64,000 nucleotides of DNA from Lunularia cruciata (lineage: Eukaryota > Streptophyta > Marchantiopsida > Lunulariales > Lunulariaceae): NCBI GenBank assembly GCA_948567375.1, contig OX419756.1:7259001-7323000 (forward strand), read 5' to 3'. A model generated the notes under the pieces. That model was not told the DNA's origin, did not search any database, and worked only from the letters and a program-made list of their open reading frames with translations. Shown in pieces: positions 1-11,544 of this stretch (the stretch's first letter is position 1; every line of letters starts with the position of its first letter). Made by a program: the position numbers and the translations under genes.

Positions 1-144
1 TGCAAGGGTACCAGAAACAACATTTACGGGTATCACTAAAGTTCCCATAAATTTCCCCTTTACTCCTGAATTTGAAACCCTTTAGTCAACCACTACGATT
101 AATCTCTAAGCATTAAAATTGTAAGCGATTAAATTACCTTACAG

Positions 145-360
145 TTGCTGCTTGCAGATGGTGCAGCAGCTAGGCCCGTCCGCTCCAGTGCGGGCAGATC
201 GAAGTATATATTCTGCGTGGCTAGATCTTCGTGGTTGGGTCTGTGGCCATCACCAGCTTCAGACGTACCGAACCTTGGAACACCTAGAACGTCGTATGAA
301 CGAGCAACTCACATCACTTTCACAATCGATATGCACCCATCGAATGCTCTAAACCATTGA
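145..360 (+). pseudogene. Fragment of the MADYN gene family, 3' part
   Basis: The translation contains a run beginning SKYIFCVARSSW. It resembles the minus-strand reading TKYITCVTKAPW at about 19,700 and, more loosely, YRFYVAKASRLI at about 14,630, so this looks like a later part of the same unrecognised gene. It stops just before the shared block that starts near 355. I do not recognise the protein and see no intact gene here. The match is short and by eye. Confidence 0.35.
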
Positions 361-1181
361 GAGAAAGATGAAACCTATAGATCCAACAGGGCGGGAAGAG
401 CTGGAGAAGTAACTATGGTCATATGCTAGTCGTTACCCTGGCTAGGTGCATGTTGAAAGTAAACTAGTTTCACATGCTAGTTGTTTTCCACCTAGGTGCA
501 GCCTGGAGAGATCTAGGAAGCAGAGCCAGATCTCTACAACAAGCTGCGGTGGCCAAGTTTAATGGATCTTTAATACCAATGCACCGACGATTCTTTTCGA
601 ATTTTAGGATTATCCCTGAGAATAAGAAAGGTTATTGAGAGCCTGGGAAAACTTAAACTACTTTACCGGAGAGGGCTGGAAACTTGATGAAATTCTCTTG
701 ACAGTTTCAGGAATCTTAACTACCTGCTGTAAAACCTTGAACCAATAGTATCCCATCGGGAAGCAGTCCATGGCTAGCGATCAAAACGTGATTAGTCTCC
801 CCTCGCCGTATTAGAACGTGGTTAGTAGCCCTTCTTGAGCTCGGTCAAGAAGGGTTGGACAAAATAAGGGCCTGAAGAAGATTGTACGTCGAAGGGGACG
901 CAAAGAAGCACAATATCTACAATTACATCCTTCTTGTACCCCTTCCGAGGTTAATATACTGACCATCTCGTCAAACCATTCTTCGGATTTTCAAAACCAT
1001 GAATGACAGATCAATGGTGGTAAGCCGTGGCTGTGTCTGAGATCCAATAGACATCATCTATGTAGGTATTTGACTAACTGTTGTTCCGTTGTTTTCTCAT
1101 CAAGGTATCCACGAAGGCCAATCAAATAACAGCAGATCTACATAAATTTATTTACTTTGAACTCGTGTTTTCTAGGTAATG

Positions 1182-1260
<79 letters not shown>

Positions 1261-2110
1261 CCGGTATTCGAACAACGAATGGAAATGAAGTGTGATGAGC
1301 AGCTGACATCACAATCGACATATTATCTACTGTAACAGTGTAAAACCAAGTAGCAGAACACTTTGAAGTAACTTTTGTCGTACTTCCTGCGAAAGAGTGT
1401 AACGAGTAAGCAGCCTTCAACTCGCGATCGTTGATTTTGATCGGGTTCTAGAGCTTCCTTCATGATCAGATAATCTGGACGTTACTAAGATGTCGATGAT
1501 ACAATGATCAGGACAGAGTCCAGATGCTTAAGATATTTCGAATGTCTGTGGTTGTGGATTTAGATTGAGATATCTTGAGATACAAAGATGCTTAAAACCG
1601 AGTCCCGGTGTAAACAAGTGGAATTGTGAGAAAACGTTATCTATCCATGTCTACAGTTACGGGATCTTGAAATGTAATGCGTCTTGAATCATGCCAACTT
1701 TTCCTTGTGACAAGTGTCTACTCAATATGTTCCTGTCGTTCAAAACTGCCTTGAATTTCACGAAAGAATTCGAGGTCTTGAGCTTTGGTACACTGCTCTG
1801 TTCACCCTGCAGCTCAATTAATCGAGCGTTTGGCTCATTCGCTTACGTATCATTACGGGTATTATGTTTTGCTCACGAACATGTGTAACCTGAGTTTTTA
1901 AAGACCAGTGACATTGTTAGTGTGTGTCTAGATTAATAATTAAAAGTAGATCAATGGTACTCATTGAGAACTTCTTTTCAGGAACAGGAATTGGTTCTGT
2001 ACTTGAGTACACCAACGACGAAATTGATCGACAAGCTAATCGTCGATTGTTCTGCTGAAATGCAGGTTTTAGTTATGCGGAACTGTAGATCTAACCTATA
2101 CAGATATATA
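355..2110. repeat. Duplicated block a, copy A (pairs with 14,740-16,620)
   Basis: Most of this stretch aligns in the same orientation with 14,740-16,620. Shared landmarks are the gggattatcc/gagaataagaaag segment (about 605-640 and 15,020-15,115), the GA microsatellite, the gttgattttgatcgggttc segment (about 1,430 and 15,890), and the end near cggaactgta (about 2,080 and 16,607). Copy B contains an extra local duplication of about 70 bp near 15,015-15,140. No convincing coding sequence is seen. It is probably intergenic DNA carried along by a segmental duplication. Confidence 0.8.
1184..1257. repeat. Microsatellite (GA)37
   Basis: A pure GA dinucleotide run of about 74 bp, followed by gatccccggtatt. 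The matching position in copy B (about 15,691-15,705) has only about seven units, so the tract changed length after the duplication. Confidence 0.97.
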
Positions 2111-2309
2111 TCTATTCTTAGATGTTCTTCGTCGAACTCAGAGAAGGCGCCTCTTATTTTCCTTCTCCGTGTAGAATATCCACCCAGTTTCTTGTCTTTC
2201 TTAGAAGAGAAGATTGAAACCTATCAGCAATTATTTCAGCCTCGTGTTTAACCTAAAACTCTGCTACATAGGTTTGGGACTGAATGATGGATCAAACCTG
2301 CTACTAGTC

Positions 2310-2877
2310 TCTTGATCAAATCCGTGATGAGCTATGATCGTTGAAATTTTGTCGTGTTGGAGCAGCCTCATAGACAGTCGGATGACAAGTAGCATCAACA
2401 GGGTTTCTTTCTTTTATTTTCGAAGGTCCTCCGCTTGATGTTGATGAATTGATTGTACGTATCCACCGGCGATAGGAATCATGTATTGAAGTCGATGGAA
2501 GCATCGAGTAGCTGAGCAAATGGGACTATCAATATAATTCCACCGAGAGAACGTTGGAGCTGTAAATCGCTTGCTCCGATGTCTCCGGATCCAAAAACAA
2601 ATTGACTTTGGTGTGAATTTTGTCTCAGGTTTGACGATATCGGCAGATTGGCCAAGAAATCTCTAGCCACATTTAGTATACAAGTCCATATGCCTCCACT
2701 GACCTACACAAGGTGCAAGAATCTCCATACTTACAGCAAGTGCGGTGCAAGCACCTGTTGTCATAACATACATATAGACAGTTGGAAGGGAAAGCGTAGA
2801 AGTGTCCTGATTGAATGTCATTTTTCTGAGCCATGGCGAGAAACATCGTCTCCCAAAATGTCATTATAATCAGCCAT
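2310..2877 (-). pseudogene. MADYN family gene remnant, copy A
   Basis: The minus strand begins with ATG at 2,875-2,877 and reads MADYNDILGDD, then breaks. The same start is seen on the minus strand at 19,939 (MADYNSIFSDDDSPPW) and on the plus strand at 14,429 (MADYNDVFGDDD). Downstream there is weak nucleotide similarity to 19,290-19,560, for example gttggagcagc and gtatccacc. Stops and frame changes prevent a continuous product. I do not recognise the family: only the acidic DDD/SPPW start is conserved. It lies between block a and block c of copy A. Confidence 0.45.
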
Positions 2878-3859
2878 AACTGTACAGAGGTGTCAGAGTT
2901 CCAGTCGTATAAGTTTTTACAGGTGCAAAATGAATCGAAGACAACTGAATTCTGAGGGAGCTAAGTGGGATTGAAAATTGAAGGGTACCAGAACTCCTGG
3001 GGGAATCACGTTTTAACCATAGAATTTGTCTGGATATCTGAGTTCCTTTCACGTATGTTATTTTGAGTCTAACATGTCGTGATGATGTTATCTACAAAGT
3101 TGTACCAATACTCACGCCTTTCCATTGAGTGATTTATATCCCTATGTAATCTCCATACTCTCAAATAAATCTTGTTGGTGGCATGATATATGTCGGAGTA
3201 TTCGTTTGGATCTTTTGGTATTAAGCCAAGGTCATTCTTATGGTATTACGCTAATGAGTTTTAAACAGAGAGTTCGAGACAACAGCTATTACGTTTTGAG
3301 CTTTTACAGTTACAACCCTAAGGAGTGTAATTGCAAAGGAAGCATGAGCAACTTTTGCCTACATTTTGCGCATCTTGTATGCATCCACAAAACTAAATCG
3401 TCACCAATTCTCAGATTATGTTGGAACTGGATTTCACTGTTTTACCGCTGAAGTTGAAAGTATGAGCAAGTTCCCGGTAGAAGTATCTGAGTAAATATGC
3501 AAAGAAGTGCAGTAATTGGCAGAACCAACTGAGTACAGTATGGTGTATCCCAGTTCACGATGACTACAAATTTCTTTACCAGGACCCATAGTTGGCAGCT
3601 GCACTTGCATGAATAACTGTGGTGACTGAAGTATAAAGCAGCGCCGGAGCCTACCAGCCTAAACCCAAGGTACACAAGCTGGAATCATCTTTTAGGAGAC
3701 CTTGGTTGGTATGAGCAAAATTGGTGTTACGACAATTGCAATTGCAGAACCTCTTTTCTTGTGTATAGTTTTCCTGTTTCTCGAAACAGGAAGTTGCTGA
3801 GAAGTTGCCGCACTATTCACACAAGGTACTAGAGTTGACGATGAACGAGAGGGAAATTC

Positions 3860-4505
3860 ACAGAAATCCAAGACTTGAATATCATTCCCTTACGATACAG
3901 GAATAAGATGTTGCGGAATGGGTTGACCTCTCCATGAGCCACAAGGACACCCCGAACCTACCCTTGCAAAACACTGGTCCTATTTAATAGTTTCACCAGT
4001 CGGATTGCGTGAGGATATCAATATCCTCGATGGAGAAGCTTGAATCAGATACAAATCAGTTTAGTTAGCTTAACACTCTAGAGAGTGTCTTTGGCTTACT
4101 AATCGAGCTTTGTTGACCAGGTGCTTGGGCATGTATAACAAACAACTGGACTCCCCGCTTGAGGTAGTCTTTTCGCTGAACCTCTGCACGCAAAAGCTTG
4201 TAAATCCCAATCTATACGTCGATCAATTTGCTGCAAAGTGCGCTGACTGGAATCGCCATTTTCTGTTGAGGGTCATTTGTTAGATCAATAGATCGGACTT
4301 TGGAATTTGTAGCAATAAGGAAGAGATTTTGTATGAGAAAACTCAGAGGGAAAATGGTTTTAGACTAATTAATCAATCGGACATCTTAATGTGTTTAAAT
4401 ATATCATCAAGGCTCTTCCCGGCCCATTTGCAGTGGCAAATACAAACACCCTAGGCTGTAACGCCTGATGGTGAACAAGCGCTAGCGAAGTAAGCACAAT
4501 TTATA
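3860..4505. repeat. Duplicated block c, copy A (pairs with 18,490-19,065)
   Basis: Shared runs include tccaagacttgaatatcatt, the atatcaatatcctcga segment, gtgtctttggcttactaatc and ggactccccgcttgag, in the same orientation as at 18,490-19,065. Copy A carries about 75 bp (3,905-3,980) that copy B lacks. In copy A this block lies directly downstream of the ribA gene; in copy B it lies on the other side of the gene. No coding signal is seen. The interval 2,880-3,860 before it shows nothing I can support. Confidence 0.75.
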
Positions 4506-4545
4506 ACTTCGACTATATTATTCATCGTTTTCCTCCTGACGTTCC

Positions 4546-4612
4546 TCAGTAAAGCTATTGGCCGACTTCCTCACTTTCTGGTGACTCGTAAATTCCCGTA
4601 AACTTTGATGGA
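4546..4612 (-). pseudogene. Residual GCHII codons downstream of the truncated ribA
   Basis: Beyond the premature TAG, another frame reads TNSPSKFTG, matching the conserved GCHII stretch TNNPAK-F-GLKG, and then ESEEVGQ-stop. The latter aligns with the terminal codons of copy B (KSPPVAQ-stop at 16,839). The exons between TAVA and TN, and between KFTG and the last codons, are therefore missing. This is direct evidence that the gene once encoded full-length RibBA and lost the GCHII core by internal deletions. Confidence 0.75.
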
Positions 4613-7018
4613 CTATTGGTGATCAGCAACTGCAGTCCGCTCAACAAGCTTATCTCGCTTTCGTTTGTACCTGTAGAAGCAGCATTGAATTAGATCGAAT
4701 TTGCATGCCTCATATATTTATATGCATTATTGTTTCGTGAAGGGGTAGATGGTGACTATATTCATACGAGCCAACATAGCATTTCAAGTGAACCCTTTTG
4801 GTCAACATATGTCAAGCAATATTGCGTCTTTTTCTTGAATGGAAAATGCTAAAACTCTCCAAGAATGAAACTGTAATGTCCGAAGACGAATTAGTGACAC
4901 ATAATGGTCTTGAAAGCTTAGTACTTGATGAACTGCCAGTCTCTGATGAAACACCCTAGGAAAACCAATAGGGAAAGTCCACTACTGTAGCTAATTTGTG
5001 ATCTTAATTATATCAATGAATTCCAAGATATTCCAAAAGCATCTTCAAACTCTGACTAGCTGTGCTTAATTCGAGGTTGTAATACTTGCAACTTTGGTAT
5101 CATGGATGAAGCAGAAGTACCTCACTAGATCCGCAATGGATATTAACGGCAAATTATGTTCCACGGCAAATTTCTTGAGTTCAGGTACGCGAGACATAGA
5201 ACCATCATCATGGTTGACAAGTTCACAAAGGACACCGGCAGGTGGTAGTCCAGCCAGCTGACACAAATCTATCGCTGCTTCCGTATGACCACCTCTTTTA
5301 AGAACTCCACCTTTCCTGCCACGCAATGGGAAAATGTGACCAGGGCGTTTGAAATCTCCTGCTTGAGAGTCTGGTGACGCGAGTGCTAGTATTGTTTTAG
5401 TCCTATCCATAGCTGATACTCCAGTCGTGGTACCTACTTTCGCATCCTGCAAATCGGGATGATAAAGAATAAGTTATTGAATACTTGGACAACAGTCGAC
5501 ATACCTCCACAAGCAAGAATAATCACAGCAGTTGAGTTAGTCCTACACAACTTTACTCCTTACAGTCACTCAAACTGTAGCCGGTAATGGTTTTTAAGAA
5601 TCAAGCTTCAACTTGCAATAGGTACGCAAATTCCTAATACATCCTTCGGCCTGGTGAGGAAAAATGAACACACAGGTAGCCTACCACAGTTACGGTAAAT
5701 GCTGTCAGCATTGCCTCCTCGTTATCTTGACTTCGCACCATAAGGGGTAGGTTCAGACGGTCAAGTGACTCTCCAGGCATCCCCACGCACACAATTCCAG
5801 TGCTATGATTTACCAAGAATGCCATGGCTTCTGGAGTCATCAAAGAACCTGCCATTATTAAGTCACCTTCATTCTCTCTGTCTTCATCGTCGACTACCAC
5901 GACGAACTGCACGGATAACACAGAATTTTCAGCACTGGTCTGACAGGCTAGAGATGGAGGAGGAAAGCACATACAGGACTAAAGAAGACCAGCCAACAGT
6001 TATCCGAAGCTAAAGGCTGCCATATTGTCTTAAATGTACTCGTGTGAAGCACCAAAAGCTGTAAAGAGGACATAATTCTCAATAATAATGAGAAAATTCT
6101 GTTGCGGCTAGTCACATTGCAGCTTGATTGATTTCAGCTTCAACAAGCTTACTTAGTAAACCCTCTGCGAGTGTATACAAATTTGGTCCAACACACCTTT
6201 CCTGCTTTGAAGGCTTCCACAGCCTCCATAATTGACGAGAGGCCAGCAGTGGGACGATCTGGATCACTCTCCACGTGACCTGTGAAATGACCTTCTGTGC
6301 AGGCAGGGGAGTCCTTGCTCCTTTCTTCTAGATTTGGTTTACCCTGCATCGAGCGAATTTGCGTGAAAGCGAGATTCAGTTACTTTACAGCTTTTCAAGC
6401 TCGACATTTGTCGTTACAGAAGCGACATGATATTTGAATTCAATACAAAATCTATCGAAATTTCGGAACAAGGTAGAAAACCCAGCTAAAAGCTCAAAGC
6501 AACCTCAAACCTTTCAAACTTAATATCATAAAATAACAAGGTGCTTCCCATGTGAGATTCTTGTGTCACTCCGCTAAGAATGATACTTCACTTCAGGCAG
6601 ACCATAAATTTTTAACAGTGTTGGCAAAGGACATCCCCACTCTTTAAAATTCCGGAGACTTTTAGATTTGATCTAAATAACAGGAAATTGAAGTGAAAAA
6701 GCCACAAGTACTCACATTCTTCGTTGCTACACTAGGTTTAACCGTCTCGGACGCAGAGGCTACAACTTTTCCTGATTGCACCAGTCTCCTCCTGGTACTC
6801 ACGGCTCCAGGAGACGAGACTTTCAACTGGCTTCCCATAAGGGTACTGCTTCTACACATCGAATAATTAACACCGGGTGCTCTAATAGGCAACATCGCGC
6901 TAAAATCACCACCAGCAACCACTGAGCTCGGGGGTTTCTTCACCGACAAGACCGCATTCGTTGCTCCAGGAGACACAGTCGCACAAGCCATCATGCAGAT
7001 CGCCATAACACCTTCCAC
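4613..7018 (-). CDS. Plastid DHBPS (3,4-dihydroxy-2-butanone-4-phosphate synthase), GCHII-truncated RibBA
   Basis: Five exons on the minus strand: 6716-7018, 6197-6343, 5685-5906, 5121-5446 and 4613-4670. All introns are GT-AG, and the joined frame is 351 codons plus TAG. Residues 1 to about 100 are basic and Ser/Ala-rich, like a chloroplast transit peptide. From about residue 150 the DHBPS domain is complete: [66 protein letters not shown] and DGSMSR. These include the acidic loop and the GHTEA histidine used on ribulose 5-phosphate. Plant RibBA proteins continue into a GTP cyclohydrolase II domain. Here the last exon gives [15 protein letters not shown] and then stops after DHQ, because most of the GCHII exons are gone. 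The product would be DHBPS only. The ATG at 7018 is the first Met before the transit-like region. Expression cannot be judged. Confidence 0.85.
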
Positions 7019-7900
7019 TGAATCTCAGTCACTTCTCACTCCGTCACTGCAATATGAGATAATTGTCACTAAACAGCCATTCACCGCACTCCAAATCCCT
7101 GTCAATCGATCCACGATACTACTCTCTTCGTCCAATCTTTCCTGCAACTCGCCCCCACTACGCGCCACGTCCTTGTAACAGGTTTACAAGCGGTCCCTGC
7201 AACTTCCCGTAGCTCCTCCCTTCCTCCTTTTCAAAAGCGTGGCTGCGGCTAGCTGTGGTTGCTGTTGAGGAACCGTAGTCTACCAGACCTGTTGGGCACC
7301 CGTCTTGACTGGAGCCTTTATCTTTGGAATTGTTTTCTTCACACTACGATAACAAGTTACCTTCCAGTCAGCTAAATACTCTCAACTAACGTGGTTTCAA
7401 TCCTTCGCGTCATTGGTAAAGAGTTCGAGTAAGTAACTGTCCGATGATGTGAAGAAGGTGAAGCCTCAGTGACACAGGTGCGGTCCGTTGAAGAGAATCT
7501 GTCTGTCGGTACTTGCTCCCGAATACACTATCCCCGTGTGTGTGACACAATTTCAACAAGAGCTCACGGGTTTAGCCGGAGGGGACCTTGTGGTAGCGGA
7601 GGCACACTCGGCCAGTTTTTCTCTCGGCATCAGCGACTCAGAGCCTACCACCACGAGCTCCCGTGTGTGCTCAATGTGTGACATCATTCACCAAGAGCTC
7701 ACGTGTGTGCTCAATGTGTGACACCATTTCACCAAAAGCTCACGGGTTTAGACGGGGGGACCTTGTAGCAGCGGAGGCGCACGTAGTACTAGGCGCACTC
7801 GGCCACTTTTTCTCTGGGCATCAGCGACACTTGCTACAGGTTTGGATCAGCCTGACAGGCAGTTCCTCCGTGGTGACTAGGATCACGACCACGGTTTTTC
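7019..7900 (-). promoter_or_regulatory. Presumed ribA promoter region with tandem repeats
   Basis: This is the sequence upstream of the ribA start. Units at 7,541-7,636 and 7,717-7,828 are near-duplicates (gctcacgggtttag, gcggaggc, tcggc, catcagcgac); the second has an extra 15 bp or so. Between them, gtgtgtgctcaatgtgtgac repeats at 7,663 and 7,703 with a 40-bp period. A CACGTG G-box core lies at 7,700-7,705. A CT-rich stretch lies near 7,205-7,230. I did not find a convincing TATA box, so the promoter assignment rests on position only. Confidence 0.4.
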
Positions 7901-8198
7901 GCGTTCCGTAGCTGACATCATCATCCGTTGCCGAGAAAGTTGGAAAGACTCGGAGGAGATGGTCCTTTATCGTTCCACGCAGCCTCCACGAATTTACTGG
8001 TAGACCTGTTTGACATTACTGGTTGTTTGTCGTTCGTCTGCGTTGTATGTGACTTTCGCCCACGATTTCTATTAGAGTCCCGTACCTCGTCCTGTATTTC
8101 TCCTTTCCTCAGGGTCCTTTCTTCTCCTGCACGAAAGTGTAGAGTGGACTGCTTATGAAACGGCGTTTCCTTTTAGTTCAAAACCAGTTAGAATGTTG

Positions 8199-8323
8199 AG
8201 CCGCGGTCGCCATTTTCTCAGCCGCCAGTGAGTCCATTATCCAGAATATTACTTTTGTTCCGCAACGTTTTAACGAGAAAATGGCGACCGCGGCTGTGCA
8301 TTATCCAAAATGGATAATGGACT
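8199..8323. repeat. Nested perfect inverted repeat
   Basis: Positions 8,199-8,219 and 8,275-8,295 are exact 21-bp reverse complements (agccgcggtcgcc...). A second pair, 8,231-8,242 and 8,312-8,323 (agtccattatcc and ggataatggact), is also exact. A third cattatcc at 8,299-8,306 can pair with 8,312-8,319. The structure can form alternative hairpins. It resembles a small foldback element or the scar of an inverted duplication. In copy B the sequence resumes exactly at the ggataatgg arm. Confidence 0.9.
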
Positions 8324-8880
8324 GCCATCTCAATAGCACTTGTTTGTTGATGGTTACAGAGATTTAAAGCTGGAGAATTTATACAGGAAGCGTTGCACCT
8401 TGATATGAATTGCGTAAAATTGCTCTCAATCGATACCTCCCATCTACTTTTTCACTTAGTATTATATCCTCAAAACCTAAAATTTAGAAAGTATTAACCT
8501 GTGTCTTCGTTGGTGTGTAAGTAGATCACCAGATGCAGTAAGTCGTTCTAAGTTGGGCATGATGAACTTCAAACAACTGCGTATATCTTTGTATGTAGGA
8601 CACAGGTGGAAAAGAAACCAGATAAGCTTACTGGAAGCTATTCATAATGAAGCTTGAGAACATTCCGTGTTATTAGTCCATCCCGGGCTGAGGTTACCTG
8701 AGGAAATCCTGAACATGGAAGGATGGTTGATTTTGCATCACAAACCTGGTGAGTTCTATGATATATCATAAACTTCATCTACTTACGGCATGAAGAATAT
8801 AGATTAGATAAATAGTATATTTCTATCGCTCTGTGTTTTTGAATGCCCTCCATTCCCAGAGAATTGTGAATCCAAAATAA
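8311..8880. repeat. Duplicated block e, copy A (pairs with 17,913-18,480)
   Basis: Starting at ggataatggactgccatctc, this aligns in the same orientation with 17,913-18,480. Landmarks are acagagatttaaagctggagaa, gatacctcccat, the ctgaggttacctgaggaaatcc segment and tttttgaatgccctccatt. No coding sequence is supported. From 8,880 to 9,980 I see nothing else that can be assigned apart from the weak open frame listed next. Confidence 0.8.
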
Positions 8881-9020
8881 GGACTTGGAGATTGGAAAAT
8901 GAAAAATTTTGATCTTCTTTGCACTCCATATGCACAAGGTGTGTTGTGAAGGAAGGTCTAAAGTATTAAGAACATTGTCCAAGAAGTGCACTTGAGATTG
9001 AAAGTTTTACTCTGCATATT

Positions 9021-9296
9021 TTGCTAATCAACTGCCATGGTGGAATTTCCGTGAATGTTTCTATTGATGCCGCCTATCTCACGTCAAACCAGAACCTTTG
9101 TAAATATGTCGACCTGAGGAGCCGTTACCGTACAGTATGGAGTCTCGAAACTGCGTCAGACATCCAGACCCTGAGAGCGGTCCTTGTGGGACTTCAACGT
9201 GATATAGAATTGTACCGCAAGCTACAAAATCAGGCTTTCTCGTCATGTCTCAGTTTTCTTCAACAAACTCACATGTGTTGTAGAGTACTCGTCTGA
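9021..9296 (+). other. Uncharacterised open frame, 91 codons
   Basis: An open frame from ATG at 9,021 contains DLRSRYRTVWSLETASD and ALVGLQRDIELYRKLQ-like segments with mixed composition that could be an exon. No family is recognised, no splice context is evident, and there is no counterpart in copy B to test conservation. It could equally be chance. Confidence 0.12.
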
Positions 9297-9978
9297 ATTC
9301 CTATCAGATGCCAGACTTGGGACTCTACTTCCAGTGCTGTAATTGGTTGGTAACCAGCAACTGAAGCATCGCGGCGGCTACCGAATTGGCAGTTATGGAT
9401 TTGCACGTCTACTGTAGCCGCCTTACTAATCATGATTATAATTTGCATTGGTTTTAATTCACGTTCAAAATTTAAGTCAACATACATGATGCGGAAGATG
9501 TTGAATTGACGACACTCTCTTGTTGAAGTCCATGGGAAATCAGCTGAAATCCATCAAAGCCACTGCACACTTCCGGTTTCAGGTCTGATTGTGGTCATAT
9601 AGTTGTGCTGTTGTAAGTCTGAATGCAGTGTTAAACATTTCAAGTTTCGCCGTTAATGAATAAAGGATTGTAACCTTTTCCTTCCCCACTTTGGAAACCC
9701 CGATACCTTGGAGCGTGGCGTTTGTGAAAATACAGTTCATAATAGTAGACATTTTCGTTCAGTTCTCAGATTTGCTTCAGTTATGTGCAGTGTTTTATTG
9801 ATGCTCTATCCGTTGGTCCGAACTTACAATGTGCAGAGATTGCATTCAGATCTTACAAAGTAATGTGGTTTCCGTCTTAGCTGATCATTTCACAACCCAT
9901 ATCCTCGTGTGAACCAACTATTATTTATTGAAATGTTTCAATTTTGTGTTAGCTTAGTTATTATATAACAAATTTTTT

Positions 9979-11020
9979 GTGCCCGCCTGGGAGGAATACA
10001 CTCCTCGGCTCGATTTGATACTAAAATACTACTTGAAGACGCAGAGATGCATGCCGTCAAGAGAAGAGATACTTGGCGAATGGGAACGCGCAATCTGTAT
10101 AGGGAGAGAAAAAAGAGAAAACAGGAATTTCGCGAATAACCTGCAAATTGTGACACTCTTGATTAGAAACGTTTGGAGGAGATCGAAGAACCTCGTGTAT
10201 ACTTGGACCTGCAAAAGAAGGAGAAGGGTTGGAAGATTCTTGGTCATCAACGGACTACTTGGGCCCCCAACTCGAAGGCTCAATCACCCCCAAGAGATTA
10301 AGGATCAGTTTCCCGCAAGGATTGATAAAGAAAGGAGAGGCTTGCAGGGAGCTAACAGTAGATGAAACTCAATACCTGCTAGTTCACCTTCAGAGGTTTA
10401 GTGCATTGATAATCCTTCCTAGGAAACTTATTTTTGACCCAAATGCACCCTCAACCTAACTGCAACTCCCTAATGATAAAGATCACCCCAATGACTACTA
10501 GGACAACATCGATCCGTGGCACTTGAGGGAAGGTACTCAGAATTTTGCATTTGATACTGTCCAACAAGAACAAGATGAAGAAGAAGACGTACCACCCAAG
10601 AACAAAGGAATTTCTTTGGAAGAAGAGTGCCCAATTCGTTCGGAAGAAGAGTGCCCAATTCGTTCGGAAGAAGGGAGAAGTAGTTCGGAATATAGGTCAC
10701 ATGATTCAAATTCGGGTATTGATAGTTTTGCACTCTTGCCTTTGACTGCTGCTACTCCACCACCGCCACCCATGGCAACTCCTACACCACTTACATGTCA
10801 GGGGTACCTAAAGTTAAAGGGAGGTTGAAAGGAAGGGACGGAGATGAGGACAATCCTGATACATTCATCACGGAATTTGAGGCTATGTCCTTTGCAAGAA
10901 GAGTTGACCGGGAAAAGTCGGCTTGTGGCAATGGGTACCCCACAGTGACCATGGAAATACCTAGTAGGTCTGGTGCAAAGGAGACAGCCTCAAATTCCGA
11001 CATCCTCGAGAAATAACAGT
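9979..11020 (+). pseudogene. Degenerate retroelement-like coding stretch (gag-like)
   Basis: Several overlapping frames on the plus strand have coding-like composition but are broken by stops and frame changes. They include KRLEEIEEPRVYLDLQKKEK (about 10,160-10,220), an acidic repeat of EEECPIRS (10,612-10,675), a Pro-rich PPPPP linker (about 10,760), and KGRDGDEDNPDTFITEFEAM (about 10,820-10,890). The last resembles the start of some retroelement gag regions. No LTRs, RT or integrase are found nearby. This is probably an old retroelement or gene fragment; the identification is weak. Confidence 0.3.
10612..10675. repeat. 24-bp tandem repeat (about 2.5 copies)
   Basis: The unit gaagaagagtgcccaattcg plus ttcg is repeated in frame, giving repeats of EECPIRSE in the plus-strand translation. 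Confidence 0.9.
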
Positions 11021-11212
11021 CCATGCTAGTCTGCAATAGATCTACTATAAATTTGAGCATCCAAATACCCACACTCGGCTCTTTGTCTTGGGACCCTTAC
11101 CAAGAGACTATAGAACTGTAATCCCTCAATTTATCCTTCCTATCCCTCTTTAAACTGTGGCAAATATATTTGCTTCGTAGTCTAATTCTCTAAAGCGCTC
11201 CAGAAATTCATG

Positions 11213-11456
11213 CTTGAATGCAGGCCAACTTGCAACTGTGGTAAGGGTGTGATTAGCATGTGTTTACCAGCTTCTTGCCTTTTTCGAAGCAGGTTTGGGG
11301 AAAGTTCAGCATCCAAATTCAAGCAGGCTAGGAAAAAGTTAGCAGCAGACCTAGTAAATTGTTTGCCCAGCTTGCTTCAAAAGAAGAAAAGAAGTTCGTA
11401 CAAACATTGTAGTCACACCCCTGCCACTATTGCAAGTTGGCCTGCACTCAAAATGA
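11213..11456. repeat. Long imperfect inverted repeat (hairpin)
   Basis: The arm at about 11,213-11,310 is the imperfect reverse complement of about 11,360-11,456. It includes an exact 17-nt match (tgcaggccaacttgcaa) and further matches through the gggtgtga and cttctt segments. The arms are about 90-100 bp with a spacer of roughly 50 bp. The transcript would fold into a long stem. A MIR-type precursor, a foldback transposon or an inverted gene fragment are all possible. Confidence 0.8.
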
Positions 11457-11493
11457 AAATTTTGATTATAGAATTGGACTATGAGTGTCGACG

Positions 11494-11544
11494 TGCAAAA
11501 TGCAAAATGCAAAATGCAAAATGCAAAATGCAAAATGCAAAATG
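11494..11544. repeat. Heptanucleotide repeat (TGCAAAA)7
   Basis: Seven uninterrupted copies of tgcaaaa followed by tg. A Gag-like or unknown open segment follows (ELEDKEQDQLFAMLGTSG at about 11,620-11,675), which is also broken. From 11,900 to 14,428 the sequence is AT-rich, with no supported gene. Confidence 0.95.

Noticed and set aside
1172-1420. Minus-strand frame ending in a Ser-Leu repeat
   Set aside because: It is the translation of the GA/CT microsatellite.
4613-7018. Treating ribA copy A as a simple pseudogene
   Set aside because: The GCHII loss is real, but exons 1-4, splice sites and DHBPS motifs are intact, so a functional DHBPS cannot be excluded from sequence.
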